Assembly (NCBI RefSeq): GCF_009827305.1
Contig: NZ_WTYJ01000001.1
Span: forward strand, 1-64,000
DNA: 64,000 bases
From: Croceibacterium xixiisoli
Lineage (GTDB): Bacteria; Pseudomonadota; Alphaproteobacteria; Sphingomonadales; Sphingomonadaceae
Reading direction: 5' to 3'
The position numbers were made by a program, and so were the translations under genes. Below the pieces are notes generated by a model, which was not told the DNA's origin, ran no database searches, and saw only the letters and a program-made list of their open reading frames with translations. Positions 7,394-16,671 of the stretch are shown in pieces. Each line of letters begins with the position of its first letter. The first letter of the stretch is position 1.

Positions 7394-10300
7394 TTAATGG
7401 GCAGGATGCGGTTCCGTGACAGGCTGATCATCGCCCTTCTTGTAGGTCAGCAGACGCTTGCCAAGCCAGGGGCCCAGCCGCTTTTCGAAACCGTCCGCCA
7501 GGCTGAAGCCGGCCGGGACGATCAGCAGCGTCAGCAGGGTCGACAGCACAAGCCCGCCGATCACCACCACACCCATCGGCTGACGCCAGGCACTGTCGCC
7601 CGTCAGCGAAAGCGCAGTCGGTAACATGCCGGCGGTCATGGCTACCGTGGTCATGGCGATCGGCTGGGCCCGCTTGTGCCCGGCATCGATGATCGCTTCG
7701 AACTTGTCGCGGCCTGCATTCATTTCCTCGATCGCAAAATCGATCAGCAGGATCGAGTTCTTGGCCACGATCCCGAACAGCATCAGGACACCAATGAATA
7801 CCGGCAGGGTTAGATCCATGCCCATCATATAGATGGCCAGAATGCCGCCGAGCGGCGCCAGCAGCAGGGAGCCCATGTTGACGAGCGGCGACACCAGCCG
7901 GCGATAGAGCAGCACCAGCACGGCAAATACCAGCAGCACGCCCGTGACCAGCGCGACCACGAAATTGGTCATCAGTTCCGCCTGCCACTGGTCTTCGCCG
8001 AAGGGCGCGTTGGAAACGCCGTTGGGCAGATCCTTCATGATCGGCAGATTGTTGATCCGCGTCATCACATCACCCTTGGCCGCACCGGGCGCCAGGTCGG
8101 AACTGACGAAGATGCGGCGTTGCTGGTTGTAGCGCTGAATGGTCGTCGGGCCGGAACCAAAGCTGATATCGGCCACGCGCGACAGGGGCACCGATCCCCC
8201 ATTTTCCGTCGCCACCGGCAGGTTCTGGATCGTGGCGATGCTGCGGCGATCGCTTTCCGCCAGCCGCACGCGGATGGGGATCTGACGGTCGGACAGGGAG
8301 AAGCGCGCCGCGTTCTGATCGATATCGCCCAAAGTGGCGATCCGGATCGTCTGGCTGAGCGCGGAGGTGGTGACGCCCAGGCTGGAAGCGAGATCGAGCC
8401 GCGGCTTGACGATGATTTCGGGGCGGCGAAGATCCGCCTCGATCCGCGGGCCGACGACGCCGGGCACGCCCTTCATCTGTTCGACCAGCTGCGCAGCGGC
8501 CGCATCCAGGCTTTCGGTGCTGGAACTCGACAGCATGACAGAAATCGCGCGGCCACTGCCCCCGCCGCCATTCTGGCTCTGGAAATTGATCCGCGCATCG
8601 GGAACGGCCTGCAACACGGGCGTCAGATCGCGTTCGAAATCCAAGCTGGTGCGCGCGCGGTCTTCCCGCAGCGTCAGCAGGATGAAGGCTTCCCCTTCGA
8701 AGATGCGTTCCAGCGCCAGTTCCACCTCTGGTTCCTTGCTGAGGCGGGCGGCCACGGCACTGGTGGTTTCCTCCATCTGCTGAACAGTGGTGCCGGGCAC
8801 CATGTTCAGGCTGACGCGGCTGAAATTGCTGTCGGTGTTGGGGAAGAACTGCGTCGGCACGGACATGCTGAAACCGACGGTGGCGAGCAAGGCAAAGAAG
8901 CCGATCCCCATCATCCACACGCGGTGATCGGCAAAGCGGGCTCGCGTGCGGAGTGCCATATAAGCCGACCAGCGCCCCAGATGACCGCCCATCATGGTCA
9001 GAATCACGCCAATGATCTTGCCCGCCAGCCAGGTGGCGAGCATCGCCACCAGCACGGCAGCGAACAGCGCGACGAGACTGCCCAGATCGAAATCGAACAG
9101 GCCGAAGAAATATTCCCCCGCCTTGAATGATACGCCGCAAAATACGCCCAGCAGCGCCACCGCCACGATCAGGCCAACGAAGAATTCATACCAGCGGGTC
9201 GGCACGGGTTCGGCCTGCGCCTTTATCCGTTCGGCCTTGCTGCGGTCGAGCGACCAATGCAGCACGCCCATATAGCGATCCATCAGCACGCCTTCGCCAT
9301 GTTCGGCATGGCCATGCGCCTTCAGGAAATAGGCCGCGATCATCGGGGTGATCATGCGCGCCACGGCCAGGCTCATCAGCACCGAAACCACCACGGTCAG
9401 GCCGAAGTTCTTGAAGAATTCGCCCGCCACGCCGGGCATCAGCGCCACGGGGAAGAACACCGCCACGATCGAGAAAGTGGTCGCCACCACCGCCAGGCCG
9501 ATTTCATCGGCGGCGTCGATCGATGCCTGATAGGCGCTTTTGCCCATGCGCATGTGGCGCACGATATTTTCGATCTCCACGATCGCATCGTCCACCAGCA
9601 CGCCCGCGACCAGCCCCAGCGCCAGCAGCGACATCTGGTTGAGCGTGAAGCCCAGCATATCCATGAACCAGAAGGTCGGAATCGCGGACAGGGGTATCGC
9701 CAGCGCGGCGATGATCGTCGCCCGGCCATCGCGCAGGAACAGGAACACGACGATCACGGCCAGGATGGCCCCTTCGACCATGGCCATCATCGATGAACTG
9801 TACTGGTCCTTGGTATAATCCACCTCTGTAAACAGCCGGGTGAACTTGATGCCCGGGTTTTCCTTTTCCAGCGCGGTCAGCACGGTTTCCGCGCTGTCAT
9901 AGACGCTGACGTCGGATGCGCCGCGCGCACGGGTAATGCCGAAGGTGACCACCGGACGGCCGTCGATTTTCGACAGCGAGGTAATTTCGCCATAGGAATC
10001 GCGCACATCGGCGATATCGGCCAGCTTCACGATCCGCCCGGCGCCGAGCGAGATCTGTGTCTGCGACAGATCGTAAGCGGATTCGGCATTGCCCAACACG
10101 CGCACGGACTGGCGCGAACCGGCGATTTCCGCCCGGCCGCCGGCCGCATTGACATTGAGCGTGCGCAGCGTCTGATTGACCTGCGATGCCGTGACGCCGA
10201 GCGACTGCATCTTGTCCGGGTGCAGGCTCACCAGGATTTCGCGGCTTACGCCACCATTGCGGCTGACCTCCGCCAGGCCGGGCACGGTCAGCAGCCGCTT

Positions 10301-10795
10301 GGCCACGGTATCGTCAACGAACCACGACAGCTGTTCGAGCGTCATGTCATCGGCAGCGATACCGAAATTGGCCAGCGTGTCAGAACTGGTTTCCACCTTG
10401 AAGACGCGCGGTTCCAGAATCCCGTCGGGCAGATCGGCACGAATCTGGTCGATCTGGTTCTTCACCTCGTTCACGGCCTGGTTGATATCGGTGCCGATCG
10501 CGAATTCGACCTGGGTCTGGCTGGCGCCTTCTTCCGCGGTCGAGCTGATCGACTGCACACCATTGATGGTGTTGACCGCCGCCTCAACCCGCTGGGTGAT
10601 CTGGTTTTCGATTTCCGAAGGGGCGGCACCGGGCTGCGAAATGATGACGATCGCCATCGGCAGTTCGATGTCCGGATTGTTCTGCACCTCCATCTGGGAG
10701 AAGGAGAGCAGGCCAGCCAGCATCAGGCCGATGAAGGCCACGATGGGGACGATCGGATTGCGGATCGACCAGGCGGAAATATTGTTGAGGTTCAT
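7394..10795 (-). CDS. RND efflux transporter, inner-membrane pump subunit
   Basis: A 1133-residue resistance-nodulation-division pump (AcrB/MexB superfamily) that exports hydrophobic compounds using the proton gradient. It opens with the usual ISAWSIRNPIVP segment. The proton-relay pair is Asp402-Asp403 (VDDAIVEIEN), and the partner Lys is in AKNSILLIDF of TM10. It is about 90 residues longer than typical pumps; the extra length lies between TM6 and TM7 (about 535-605), where two additional hydrophobic stretches occur. The adaptor gene lies 13 bases upstream. No outer-membrane channel gene is nearby, so the pump probably shares a TolC-like protein encoded elsewhere. Confidence 0.95.
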   Translation of the reverse strand: MNLNNISAWSIRNPIVPIVAFIGLMLAGLLSFSQMEVQNNPDIELPMAIVIISQPGAAPSEIENQITQRVEAAVNTINGVQSISSTAEEGASQTQVEFAIGTDINQAVNEVKNQIDQIRADLPDGILEPRVFKVETSSDTLANFGIAADDMTLEQLSWFVDDTVAKRLLTVPGLAEVSRNGGVSREILVSLHPDKMQSLGVTASQVNQTLRTLNVNAAGGRAEIAGSRQSVRVLGNAESAYDLSQTQISLGAGRIVKLADIADVRDSYGEITSLSKIDGRPVVTFGITRARGASDVSVYDSAETVLTALEKENPGIKFTRLFTEVDYTKDQYSSSMMAMVEGAILAVIVVFLFLRDGRATIIAALAIPLSAIPTFWFMDMLGFTLNQMSLLALGLVAGVLVDDAIVEIENIVRHMRMGKSAYQASIDAADEIGLAVVATTFSIVAVFFPVALMPGVAGEFFKNFGLTVVVSVLMSLAVARMITPMIAAYFLKAHGHAEHGEGVLMDRYMGVLHWSLDRSKAERIKAQAEPVPTRWYEFFVGLIVAVALLGVFCGVSFKAGEYFFGLFDFDLGSLVALFAAVLVAMLATWLAGKIIGVILTMMGGHLGRWSAYMALRTRARFADHRVWMMGIGFFALLATVGFSMSVPTQFFPNTDSNFSRVSLNMVPGTTVQQMEETTSAVAARLSKEPEVELALERIFEGEAFILLTLREDRARTSLDFERDLTPVLQAVPDARINFQSQNGGGGSGRAISVMLSSSSTESLDAAAAQLVEQMKGVPGVVGPRIEADLRRPEIIVKPRLDLASSLGVTTSALSQTIRIATLGDIDQNAARFSLSDRQIPIRVRLAESDRRSIATIQNLPVATENGGSVPLSRVADISFGSGPTTIQRYNQQRRIFVSSDLAPGAAKGDVMTRINNLPIMKDLPNGVSNAPFGEDQWQAELMTNFVVALVTGVLLVFAVLVLLYRRLVSPLVNMGSLLLAPLGGILAIYMMGMDLTLPVFIGVLMLFGIVAKNSILLIDFAIEEMNAGRDKFEAIIDAGHKRAQPIAMTTVAMTAGMLPTALSLTGDSAWRQPMGVVVIGGLVLSTLLTLLIVPAGFSLADGFEKRLGPWLGKRLLTYKKGDDQPVTEPHPAH

Positions 10796-10808
10796 GCCGG
10801 ACCGCCCG

Positions 10809-11990
10809 TCAGTTCGGGCGCCGCGCCTTCACCGGCCGCAGGGTTTCCCCTTCGGTCAGGAAGCCGCCCGCGCGCTGCACCACCTGTTCCGATCCGTTAA
10901 GACCGGATGCGATGGCGATGCCGCTGTCCGTGACGATGCCCAGCGTCACCCGCCGCCGGACCGCCTTGTTTTCCGGCCCGACAATATAGACATAGCTGCC
11001 GTCATCATCCGACAGGATGGCCGATTCCGGCAACATCGGCGCTTCCACCGATCCGCTGTTGATGGTCGCAGTGGCAAAACCGCCCGGGCGCAGTTCGGAG
11101 GCATAGGACAGCGCGATCCGGGCCGTTCCCTGGCGCGTCTGGTCATTGATGACCGGGGCGAGCTGCCAGATCTGGCCGGAGAACGCCTTGTCCGTGCCCA
11201 CCGGCACCACCTGCGCCGTCACGCCCGTGCGCAGCGAAGCCAGATCGCTTTCGCTCAGTTGGGCGAGCATTTCCATTTCACCACCCTTGGCGATGGTGAA
11301 GAGGGCGGCAGAGCCCGCCCCCACCACGGCACCGGGTTCAACCGCACGCGTCAGCACCAGGCCGGATTCGGGCGCGATGATGTTGAGCCGGTTGTTGCGC
11401 TCTATCAGTTCGGCATATTGCGCCCGCGCCACCAGCACGCGGGCATTGGCGGCATCGCGCGTGGCGGTCAGCCGATCGACATCGGCACGGCTGATGAACC
11501 CGCGATCGACCAGCTTGAGCGCGCGATCGAGATTGGCCTGGGCCAGTTCCGCATCGGCCCGCGCGACATCGATTTGGGCAGAGGTGCTGCGCGCCTGTTC
11601 ATTCTGCACGGAGCGATCGATCACCGCCAGCACCTGACCGGCGCGGACCCAGTCACCGGCATCCACGGGCACGGACACCACGCGTCCACCTTCGCCCACC
11701 ACGCCCACCGGCATTTCGCGGCGCGCGGCCAGCGATCCGGTGGCGGTGATCACGCCTTCAACCGTTGTGCGGCCCGGGGTGATCACGGTCACGGCCGGCG
11801 CCTGGTTGACGGCGGCCGGCTCTTCTTTTTTCCTGAGCAGGAAATAGGCGACCAGCGCCAGCACCACTGCGGCCAGCACCGCCAGAATGATGAGGCGCCG
11901 CCGCCGCGCATCGGCATCCGCCTGAGGGGTCAGCGTGGCATCTTTGACAATCGTGTTGCCATTGTCATCAATCGTGGTTTCGTAACTCAT
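10809..11990 (-). CDS. RND efflux periplasmic adaptor (membrane fusion protein)
   Basis: A 393-residue HlyD/AcrA-type adaptor. A cytoplasmic N-terminus of about 30 residues precedes one transmembrane helix (about 33-52, ending in LLRKKEE), so it is membrane-anchored rather than a lipoprotein. The lipoyl-like hairpin domain follows (VITATGSLAARREMPV, then DWVRAGQVLAVID), with a coiled coil around QIDVARADAELAQANLDRAL and a beta-barrel domain. The ATG at 11990 (MSYETTIDDNG) is preferred over a frame opening at 12116. It links the pump encoded immediately downstream to an outer-membrane channel. Confidence 0.93.
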   Translation of the reverse strand: MSYETTIDDNGNTIVKDATLTPQADADARRRRLIILAVLAAVVLALVAYFLLRKKEEPAAVNQAPAVTVITPGRTTVEGVITATGSLAARREMPVGVVGEGGRVVSVPVDAGDWVRAGQVLAVIDRSVQNEQARSTSAQIDVARADAELAQANLDRALKLVDRGFISRADVDRLTATRDAANARVLVARAQYAELIERNNRLNIIAPESGLVLTRAVEPGAVVGAGSAALFTIAKGGEMEMLAQLSESDLASLRTGVTAQVVPVGTDKAFSGQIWQLAPVINDQTRQGTARIALSYASELRPGGFATATINSGSVEAPMLPESAILSDDDGSYVYIVGPENKAVRRRVTLGIVTDSGIAIASGLNGSEQVVQRAGGFLTEGETLRPVKARRPN

Positions 11991-12229
11991 CCGCGCGCAC
12001 TGCCCCTGCCCCGCAACAGGGCACACCGTCTGAACCCATGCCAAAAAATCCGCATGAATTGCGGAATCCTGCGTATGAGCCCTTAAACCCGGGGGCACGC
12101 CGCTGCAATCGGACACTCCATCGGCGACGGATGGCGACCGACCAACGTCATTATCGGCGGCAGATGTGCGGCGGGGCAGGCCAGCCGAAAGCCGCCCGCC
12201 CCGCTGGACGTGAATTCAGCAGTCCGGCG

Positions 12230-12496
12230 TTATCGGACGCGGCCACGCTGGATCAGATTGACGATCCCGAGCAGCACGATCGCGCCAACCACGGCCACCA
12301 GCAGGCTGGTCAGGCTGAAGTTCTGCACGCTGGTGCGAAGGCCCAGCAACGGACCGGACAGCCAATTGCCGATCACCGAACCGATGATGCCGACGATGAT
12401 GTTCCACAAGATGCCCATGGATGCGTCACGGTTCATGACCATGCTGGCGAGCCAACCGGCCACGCCACCCACGATAATTGCGATCAACCAGCCCAT
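12230..12496 (-). CDS. GlsB/YeaQ/YmgE family membrane protein
   Basis: An 88-residue protein of the transglycosylase-associated (YeaQ/YmgE/GlsB) family. The hallmark MGWLIAIIVGGVAGWLA opens the first membrane segment, followed by GILWNIIVGIIGSVIGNWL and a third hydrophobic segment (LLVAVVGAIVLLGIVNLI). Family members are small membrane proteins often induced by stress. AGGAGAACAGGGAA precedes the ATG at 12496, which excludes the longer frame from 12595. It is a single gene upstream of the RND adaptor and separated from it by about 240 bases with no gene. Confidence 0.9.
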   Translation of the reverse strand: MGWLIAIIVGGVAGWLASMVMNRDASMGILWNIIVGIIGSVIGNWLSGPLLGLRTSVQNFSLTSLLVAVVGAIVLLGIVNLIQRGRVR

Positions 12497-12634
12497 TTCC
12501 CTGTTCTCCTGCCTGCCATTCCGCTGTCGTTGCACGGAACAAGCAAACAAACGGCAGGCGCCCGCTTGAGTTCCCTGCGGGACGAATGGAAGCAAGAGTC
12601 AGGAGTTAAAGCCCGTGGTTAACGCCGGGGGGTG

Positions 12635-12934
12635 TCAATATTTGAGCTGCCGTTCATACAGGTCACGATAATGCTGAATTCGTGTCACCCGCAGGCCCTG
12701 CATGCCCGATCGGTCGACGGCACGCTGCCAGCCGGCAAACTCTTCCAGCGTCAGGCCATAGCGTTCCAGCACATCATCGATGGTCAGCAGCCCGCCATTG
12801 ACGGCAGCCACCACCTCGGCCTTGCGCCGCACGACCCAGCGCTTCGTTTCCGGTGCAGGCAGATCGGCAATGGTCAGCGGTTCCCCCAGGGGACCAATGA
12901 CCTGAGCCGGCCGAATTTTCTGGTTCTCGATCAT
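12635..12934 (-). CDS. sciP: CtrA inhibitor SciP (DUF1153)
   Basis: A 99-residue helix-turn-helix protein matching SciP, the small protein that binds CtrA and blocks activation of CtrA-dependent promoters in the alphaproteobacterial cell cycle. The family core is plain: RWVVRRKAEVVAAVNGGLL, then ERYGLTLEEFAGWQ, then GLRVTRIQHYRD. The length and start agree with the Caulobacter protein; a GAGGGCG element lies just before the ATG. In Caulobacter, SciP is itself CtrA-activated; no clear TTAA-N7-TTAA CtrA box was found in the 286-base upstream gap, although a palindrome lies there. Confidence 0.93.
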   Translation of the reverse strand: MIENQKIRPAQVIGPLGEPLTIADLPAPETKRWVVRRKAEVVAAVNGGLLTIDDVLERYGLTLEEFAGWQRAVDRSGMQGLRVTRIQHYRDLYERQLKY

Positions 12935-13008
12935 TTACGCCCTCAGGTCGCCGGCCATGCAATCATGTGATGGTGCCATTGTAACGTGCATCCCTTTGCA
13001 TTTGCCTA

Positions 13009-13021
13009 AACCTTCAAGGTT
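13009..13021. promoter_or_regulatory. Palindrome AACCTT-C-AAGGTT in the sciP/mnmA divergent gap
   Basis: A perfect 6-base inverted repeat around one central base, extending into TTAAC on the right side. It lies 75 bases upstream of sciP, in the gap that must hold both divergent promoters. It may be an operator; no regulator is identified, and it does not fit the CtrA TTAA-N7-TTAA spacing. Confidence 0.3.
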
Positions 13022-13220
13022 AACCGATGCCCCGCCACCGGCCTGCGACGCAAACCGGCTGGCCAGTACCGCGTGATCAGGCGCGGCAATCAGGGGGCAT
13101 CCTTCAACCATCCGCCGATTTGTAACGGCCATCGGTCAAGAACAGGTAAAGCCGCAATTTACACTCTGTTAAGTAGCGTGATTTGGCGCCTGCGCCATGG
13201 CGGTGTAAGGGGCCGGTTCA

Positions 13221-14372
13221 ATGGAAAGTCGCACGAATCTTCTCTCCCCCCGCGAAAGCGCGGCCCTGTTCGATCTGCCGCGCGCGGCGGCGGACTGTCG
13301 CATCGTTGTTGCCATGTCGGGCGGGGTCGACTCCTCGGTCGTCGCCGCCTTGGCCGCCGCCAGCGGGGCGGAAGTGATCGGCATCACGCTGCAGCTCTAT
13401 GATTATGGCGCCGCCACCGGGCGCAAGGGCGCCTGCTGCGCCGGGGACGATATCCGCGATGCCCGCACCGTGGCCGATCGGCTGGGTTTTGCGCATTATG
13501 TGTTCGATCACGAAAGCGCCTTCCGCGAAGAAGTGGTGGATCGCTTTGCCGACGATTACCTGACCGGCCGGACCCCGATCCCCTGCATTCGCTGCAATAT
13601 GGGGCCCAAATTCACCGATCTGCTGCGCATGGCGCGCGAACTGGGAGCCGATTGCCTGGCCACCGGCCATTATGTCCGCCGCCTGATGGGGCCCGCCGGG
13701 GCCGAACTGCACCGCGCGCTCGATCCGGCGCGCGACCAGTCCTATTTCCTTTACGGCACCACCGAAGCCCAGCTGGATTATCTGCGCTTCCCGCTGGGCG
13801 GCCTGCCCAAGGCAGAGGTTCGCCGTATTGCCGAAGAATTCGGCCTGGCCGTGGCTGCCAAGCCCGACAGCCAGGATATCTGCTTCGTCCCCGATGGCGA
13901 TTATGCCCGCATCGTGAAATCCGTGCGGCCCGATGGCGTGCGCCCCGGGCGGATCGTGCATGCCGAATCGGGCGAAGATCTGGGTGGCCATGCCGGGGTG
14001 ATCCACTTCACCGTGGGCCAGCGGCGCGGGCTGGAAATCGGCGGACAGCCCGAACCGCTCTATGTCATCAGCCTGGACGCCGACAGCGCAGAGGTGCGCG
14101 TGGGACCCAGGCGGCTGCTGGCCGTGGGCGGCGCGCATATCGTTGAAACCAATCGCATCGGCCCGCTGCCCGATGGTGGGCTGACGGCAAAGGTCCGATC
14201 CATGGCCCGGCCGGTGCCGGTGACGTTGGATGGATCGCTGGGCGATGGCGCCAATGTCACCTTGCGCTTTGCCGAACCGGAATTCGGCGTCGCGCCAGGC
14301 CAGGCGGCGGTGATCTATGCCGGCGAGAGGGTGGTTGGCGGCGGCTGGATCGAAGGCACCGATCCGGTCTGA
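13221..14372 (+). CDS. mnmA: tRNA-specific 2-thiouridylase MnmA
   Basis: A 383-residue enzyme that thiolates uridine 34 of tRNA-Lys, -Glu and -Gln in the cytoplasm, taking sulfur through a persulfide relay and activating the base with ATP. The PP-loop SGGVDSS is at 33-39. The two catalytic cysteines are Cys124 (RCNMGPKF) and Cys220 ([11 protein letters not shown]). The C-terminal beta-barrel domain is complete. The start ATG follows AAGGGGCC. Two further tRNA wobble-modification genes that act on the same uridine, mnmE and mnmG, lie at the right end of the window. Confidence 0.95.
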   Translation: MESRTNLLSPRESAALFDLPRAAADCRIVVAMSGGVDSSVVAALAAASGAEVIGITLQLYDYGAATGRKGACCAGDDIRDARTVADRLGFAHYVFDHESAFREEVVDRFADDYLTGRTPIPCIRCNMGPKFTDLLRMARELGADCLATGHYVRRLMGPAGAELHRALDPARDQSYFLYGTTEAQLDYLRFPLGGLPKAEVRRIAEEFGLAVAAKPDSQDICFVPDGDYARIVKSVRPDGVRPGRIVHAESGEDLGGHAGVIHFTVGQRRGLEIGGQPEPLYVISLDADSAEVRVGPRRLLAVGGAHIVETNRIGPLPDGGLTAKVRSMARPVPVTLDGSLGDGANVTLRFAEPEFGVAPGQAAVIYAGERVVGGGWIEGTDPV

Positions 14373-14720
14373 TCAGCCCTTCCACGGATCTAACAGGCAG
14401 CCATATCCTTCGCGAAATTGCGCCGTCTGGCTTGAAAGCAGCGGGATGTAAGCGGTCACCGCCTTGTTTTCCGGGTCGTCGCTGAGGAAAACCGCCCCCA
14501 TGCCGGGTTCGAAATCCTTCTTGCAGTCCGACAGTTCGCGCCCGGCGACATAGCGGCAGGAACAGGCCGTGCGCGCGCCAAACGCCGCACCGATCGAACC
14601 ATAGCCCTCCAGCGGTTCCCGATAGGTCCACCAGACCGCAGCGACCGCCGCTGCCAACGCCAGCACGATCGCGATGCGGATCTTCAACCTGTTCGCTACG
14701 CGTCGCTTTGCAGTTGCCAT
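14373..14720 (-). CDS. Hypothetical membrane-anchored protein with paired cysteines
   Basis: A 115-residue protein with a basic N-terminus, one transmembrane segment (about 14-31, IRIAIVLALAAAVAAVWW) and an exported domain holding four cysteines (ARTACSCRYVAG, SDCKKDF, YGCLLDP). The cysteines suggest disulfide bonds in the periplasm. No family was recognised. It converges on mnmA with stop codons adjoining, and is divergent from the serine hydrolase gene only 30 bases away. Confidence 0.7.
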   Translation of the reverse strand: MATAKRRVANRLKIRIAIVLALAAAVAAVWWTYREPLEGYGSIGAAFGARTACSCRYVAGRELSDCKKDFEPGMGAVFLSDDPENKAVTAYIPLLSSQTAQFREGYGCLLDPWKG

Positions 14721-14750
14721 TGCCCGGTGCCTGGAGGATGAGGGCGCCCC

Positions 14751-15914
14751 ATGCCGCCCCTCTGGATCAGAAGCCGCTTCCTTAGCCTTGCCCCGGCATC
14801 GCTGCCAAGCCTGCTGCCCATTCTTATGCCTGTTCTGCTGCTGGCCGGGTGCGGCGGCGACAGCGGTGCCCTACCCCCCTTGCCGGAAGGCGCGCTGGAA
14901 GCGGTGGTGGAAGAACCCGGGGTCGATCGGGAAAGGCTGGCCCGCGCGGTCGATGCGCTGTTCTCACGCGATGACATTGGCGAAACGCGCGCCATCATCG
15001 TCATGCATGGCGGCGAAGTCGTCGCTCAGCGCTATGGCGAAGGTTATGGCCCAACCACGCCGTTCCTGGGCTGGTCGATGTCCAAGACCGTCACCGGCGT
15101 GCTGGCCGGCATCCTTGTGGCCGACGGACGGCTGCGGCTCGACGAATCACCGCCCGTGCCCCACTGGCAGCGCGCCGGCGATCCGCGCGGCGACATCACC
15201 CTGCGCCAGCTGCTGCAGATGCGCAGCGGTTTGCGGCATGAAGAGAAGGTGGAACCGGTCTACAGTTCCCCCGAGGTGCGCATGCTGTTTCTCGACGGGC
15301 GCGACGATATGGCCGGATGGGCAGAGGCCCAGCCGCTGGAACATGAACCGGGCCGGGTGTTCGATTATTCGACCCCGGGCACCATCATTCTCTCCGATGT
15401 TCTTGCCCGCACGCTGGCGCCCGATGCCGATGCGGAAGAACGTCGCGCGGCGGTGGATGAATTCCTGCATGAACGGCTGGCCACCCCGCTGGGCATGGCA
15501 TCGCTGCGCGCCGAATATGACCGCGCCGGCACCATGATCGGCGGCAGCATGATCTGGGCCAATGCCCCCGACTGGGCAAAGTTCGGCGAATTCCTGCGCC
15601 ATGGCGGCGCGGTGCGCGGGGCGCAGATCGTGCCGCGCGCCTGGATCGATTTCATGCGGCGGGAAAGCCCGCGCGCGCCTGATTATGGGGCCATGCTGTG
15701 GCTCAATCGTGATTCGGGCGGCGATCGGCGCATGCTGTTCCCCGATCGCGGACCGGACACGCTGTTCGCCGCGATCGGTCATCTGGGCCAATATGTGCTG
15801 GTATCCCCGCGCCAGAAGCTGACCGTGGTGCGACTGGGCAAGACCGATGAGGAACAGCGGCCCGCGCTGGTGCATGCCCTGTCCGACATTACGAGCCTTT
15901 ATCCTGGCAAGTGA
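14751..15914 (+). CDS. Serine hydrolase lipoprotein of the beta-lactamase class C / NylB family
   Basis: A 387-residue penicillin-binding-like hydrolase. The N-terminal hydrophobic stretch ends in the lipobox LLLAGCGG, so the protein is a likely lipoprotein. The catalytic SxxK motif is SMSK in FLGWSMSKTVTG. The second motif is Tyr in FDYSTPGT (usual form YSN). Wording and order resemble 6-aminohexanoate-dimer hydrolases (NylB) and related esterases more than true beta-lactamases. The natural substrate is unknown. It may share a promoter region with the divergent small membrane protein. Confidence 0.85.
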   Translation: MPPLWIRSRFLSLAPASLPSLLPILMPVLLLAGCGGDSGALPPLPEGALEAVVEEPGVDRERLARAVDALFSRDDIGETRAIIVMHGGEVVAQRYGEGYGPTTPFLGWSMSKTVTGVLAGILVADGRLRLDESPPVPHWQRAGDPRGDITLRQLLQMRSGLRHEEKVEPVYSSPEVRMLFLDGRDDMAGWAEAQPLEHEPGRVFDYSTPGTIILSDVLARTLAPDADAEERRAAVDEFLHERLATPLGMASLRAEYDRAGTMIGGSMIWANAPDWAKFGEFLRHGGAVRGAQIVPRAWIDFMRRESPRAPDYGAMLWLNRDSGGDRRMLFPDRGPDTLFAAIGHLGQYVLVSPRQKLTVVRLGKTDEEQRPALVHALSDITSLYPGK

Positions 15915-15938
15915 AGCACTGCCTGGCGCGCAGCCGCT

Positions 15939-16556
15939 TCAAGGATAGAGCAGTTCGCTCTGCCAGCCTGCCCCGCTGCGGGTGAAGACCCGCCGGTCAT
16001 GCAGGCGATTGGGCCGGTCGAGCCAGAACTCCATCCGTTCCGGCGCCAGGCGGAACCCCGTCCAATGCGGCGGGCGCGGGACATTTGCCCCGGCATGGCG
16101 TGCCGCCAGTTCTTCGACCCGGGCCAGATAATCCGCGCGCTGTGCCAGGGGCCGGGACTGATCCGATGCGGCGGAACCGACCTGTGAGACGAAATGGCGC
16201 GAATGGAAATAGTCATCCGCCATGGCCGGGCTCACCTCTTCCAGCGGCCCCTCGATGCGGATCTGCCGACGCAGGCTTTTCCAGTGGAACAGCAGCGCCG
16301 CCTGCGGATTGGCGCGGATTTCCCCGCCCTTGCGGCTTTCGGCATTGGTGTAGAACACGAAGCCATCGGGCCCGAAATCCTTGAGCAGCACCATCCGCAC
16401 CGATGGTGCGCCCGTGGGGCTCGCCGTCGCCAGCGCCATCGCATTGCTGTCATTGGGTTCGCTCTGCCCCGCTTCGGCGAACCAGATGCGGAACAGGGCC
16501 AGCGGATCGCCCTGCGGCAGGGCGCTTTCGCTATCGGGGATGGAATCGATGCTCAT
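15939..16556 (-). CDS. pdxH: Pyridoxamine 5'-phosphate oxidase PdxH
   Basis: A 205-residue FMN enzyme that oxidises pyridoxine/pyridoxamine 5'-phosphate to pyridoxal 5'-phosphate. The family blocks are present: [52 protein letters not shown], and the C-terminal [17 protein letters not shown]. The ATG at 16556 (MSIDSIPD) is chosen over a frame opening at 16646. It is divergent from the DnaJ gene, with about 115 bases between them. Confidence 0.95.
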   Translation of the reverse strand: MSIDSIPDSESALPQGDPLALFRIWFAEAGQSEPNDSNAMALATASPTGAPSVRMVLLKDFGPDGFVFYTNAESRKGGEIRANPQAALLFHWKSLRRQIRIEGPLEEVSPAMADDYFHSRHFVSQVGSAASDQSRPLAQRADYLARVEELAARHAGANVPRPPHWTGFRLAPERMEFWLDRPNRLHDRRVFTRSGAGWQSELLYP

Positions 16557-16671
16557 GCCCAAGTTTCTAGTGCGATTCGCGCAAGGGCGAAACAGCCCAT
16601 CCCTGCCCCCGTATCGGATCGCGTCGATGCCGAGCCTTGCAAGCACGGGGCGTTATGCCTAGCTGAAATCC

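Noticed and set aside
12935-13132. Small reverse-strand frame upstream of sciP
   Set aside because: No ribosome binding site or protein-like composition; the gap is better explained as the divergent control region.
14751-15914. Calling the serine hydrolase a beta-lactamase resistance gene
   Set aside because: SMSK and Tyr are shared by many esterases/amidases; the YSN motif is altered and the resemblance is to NylB-type hydrolases.
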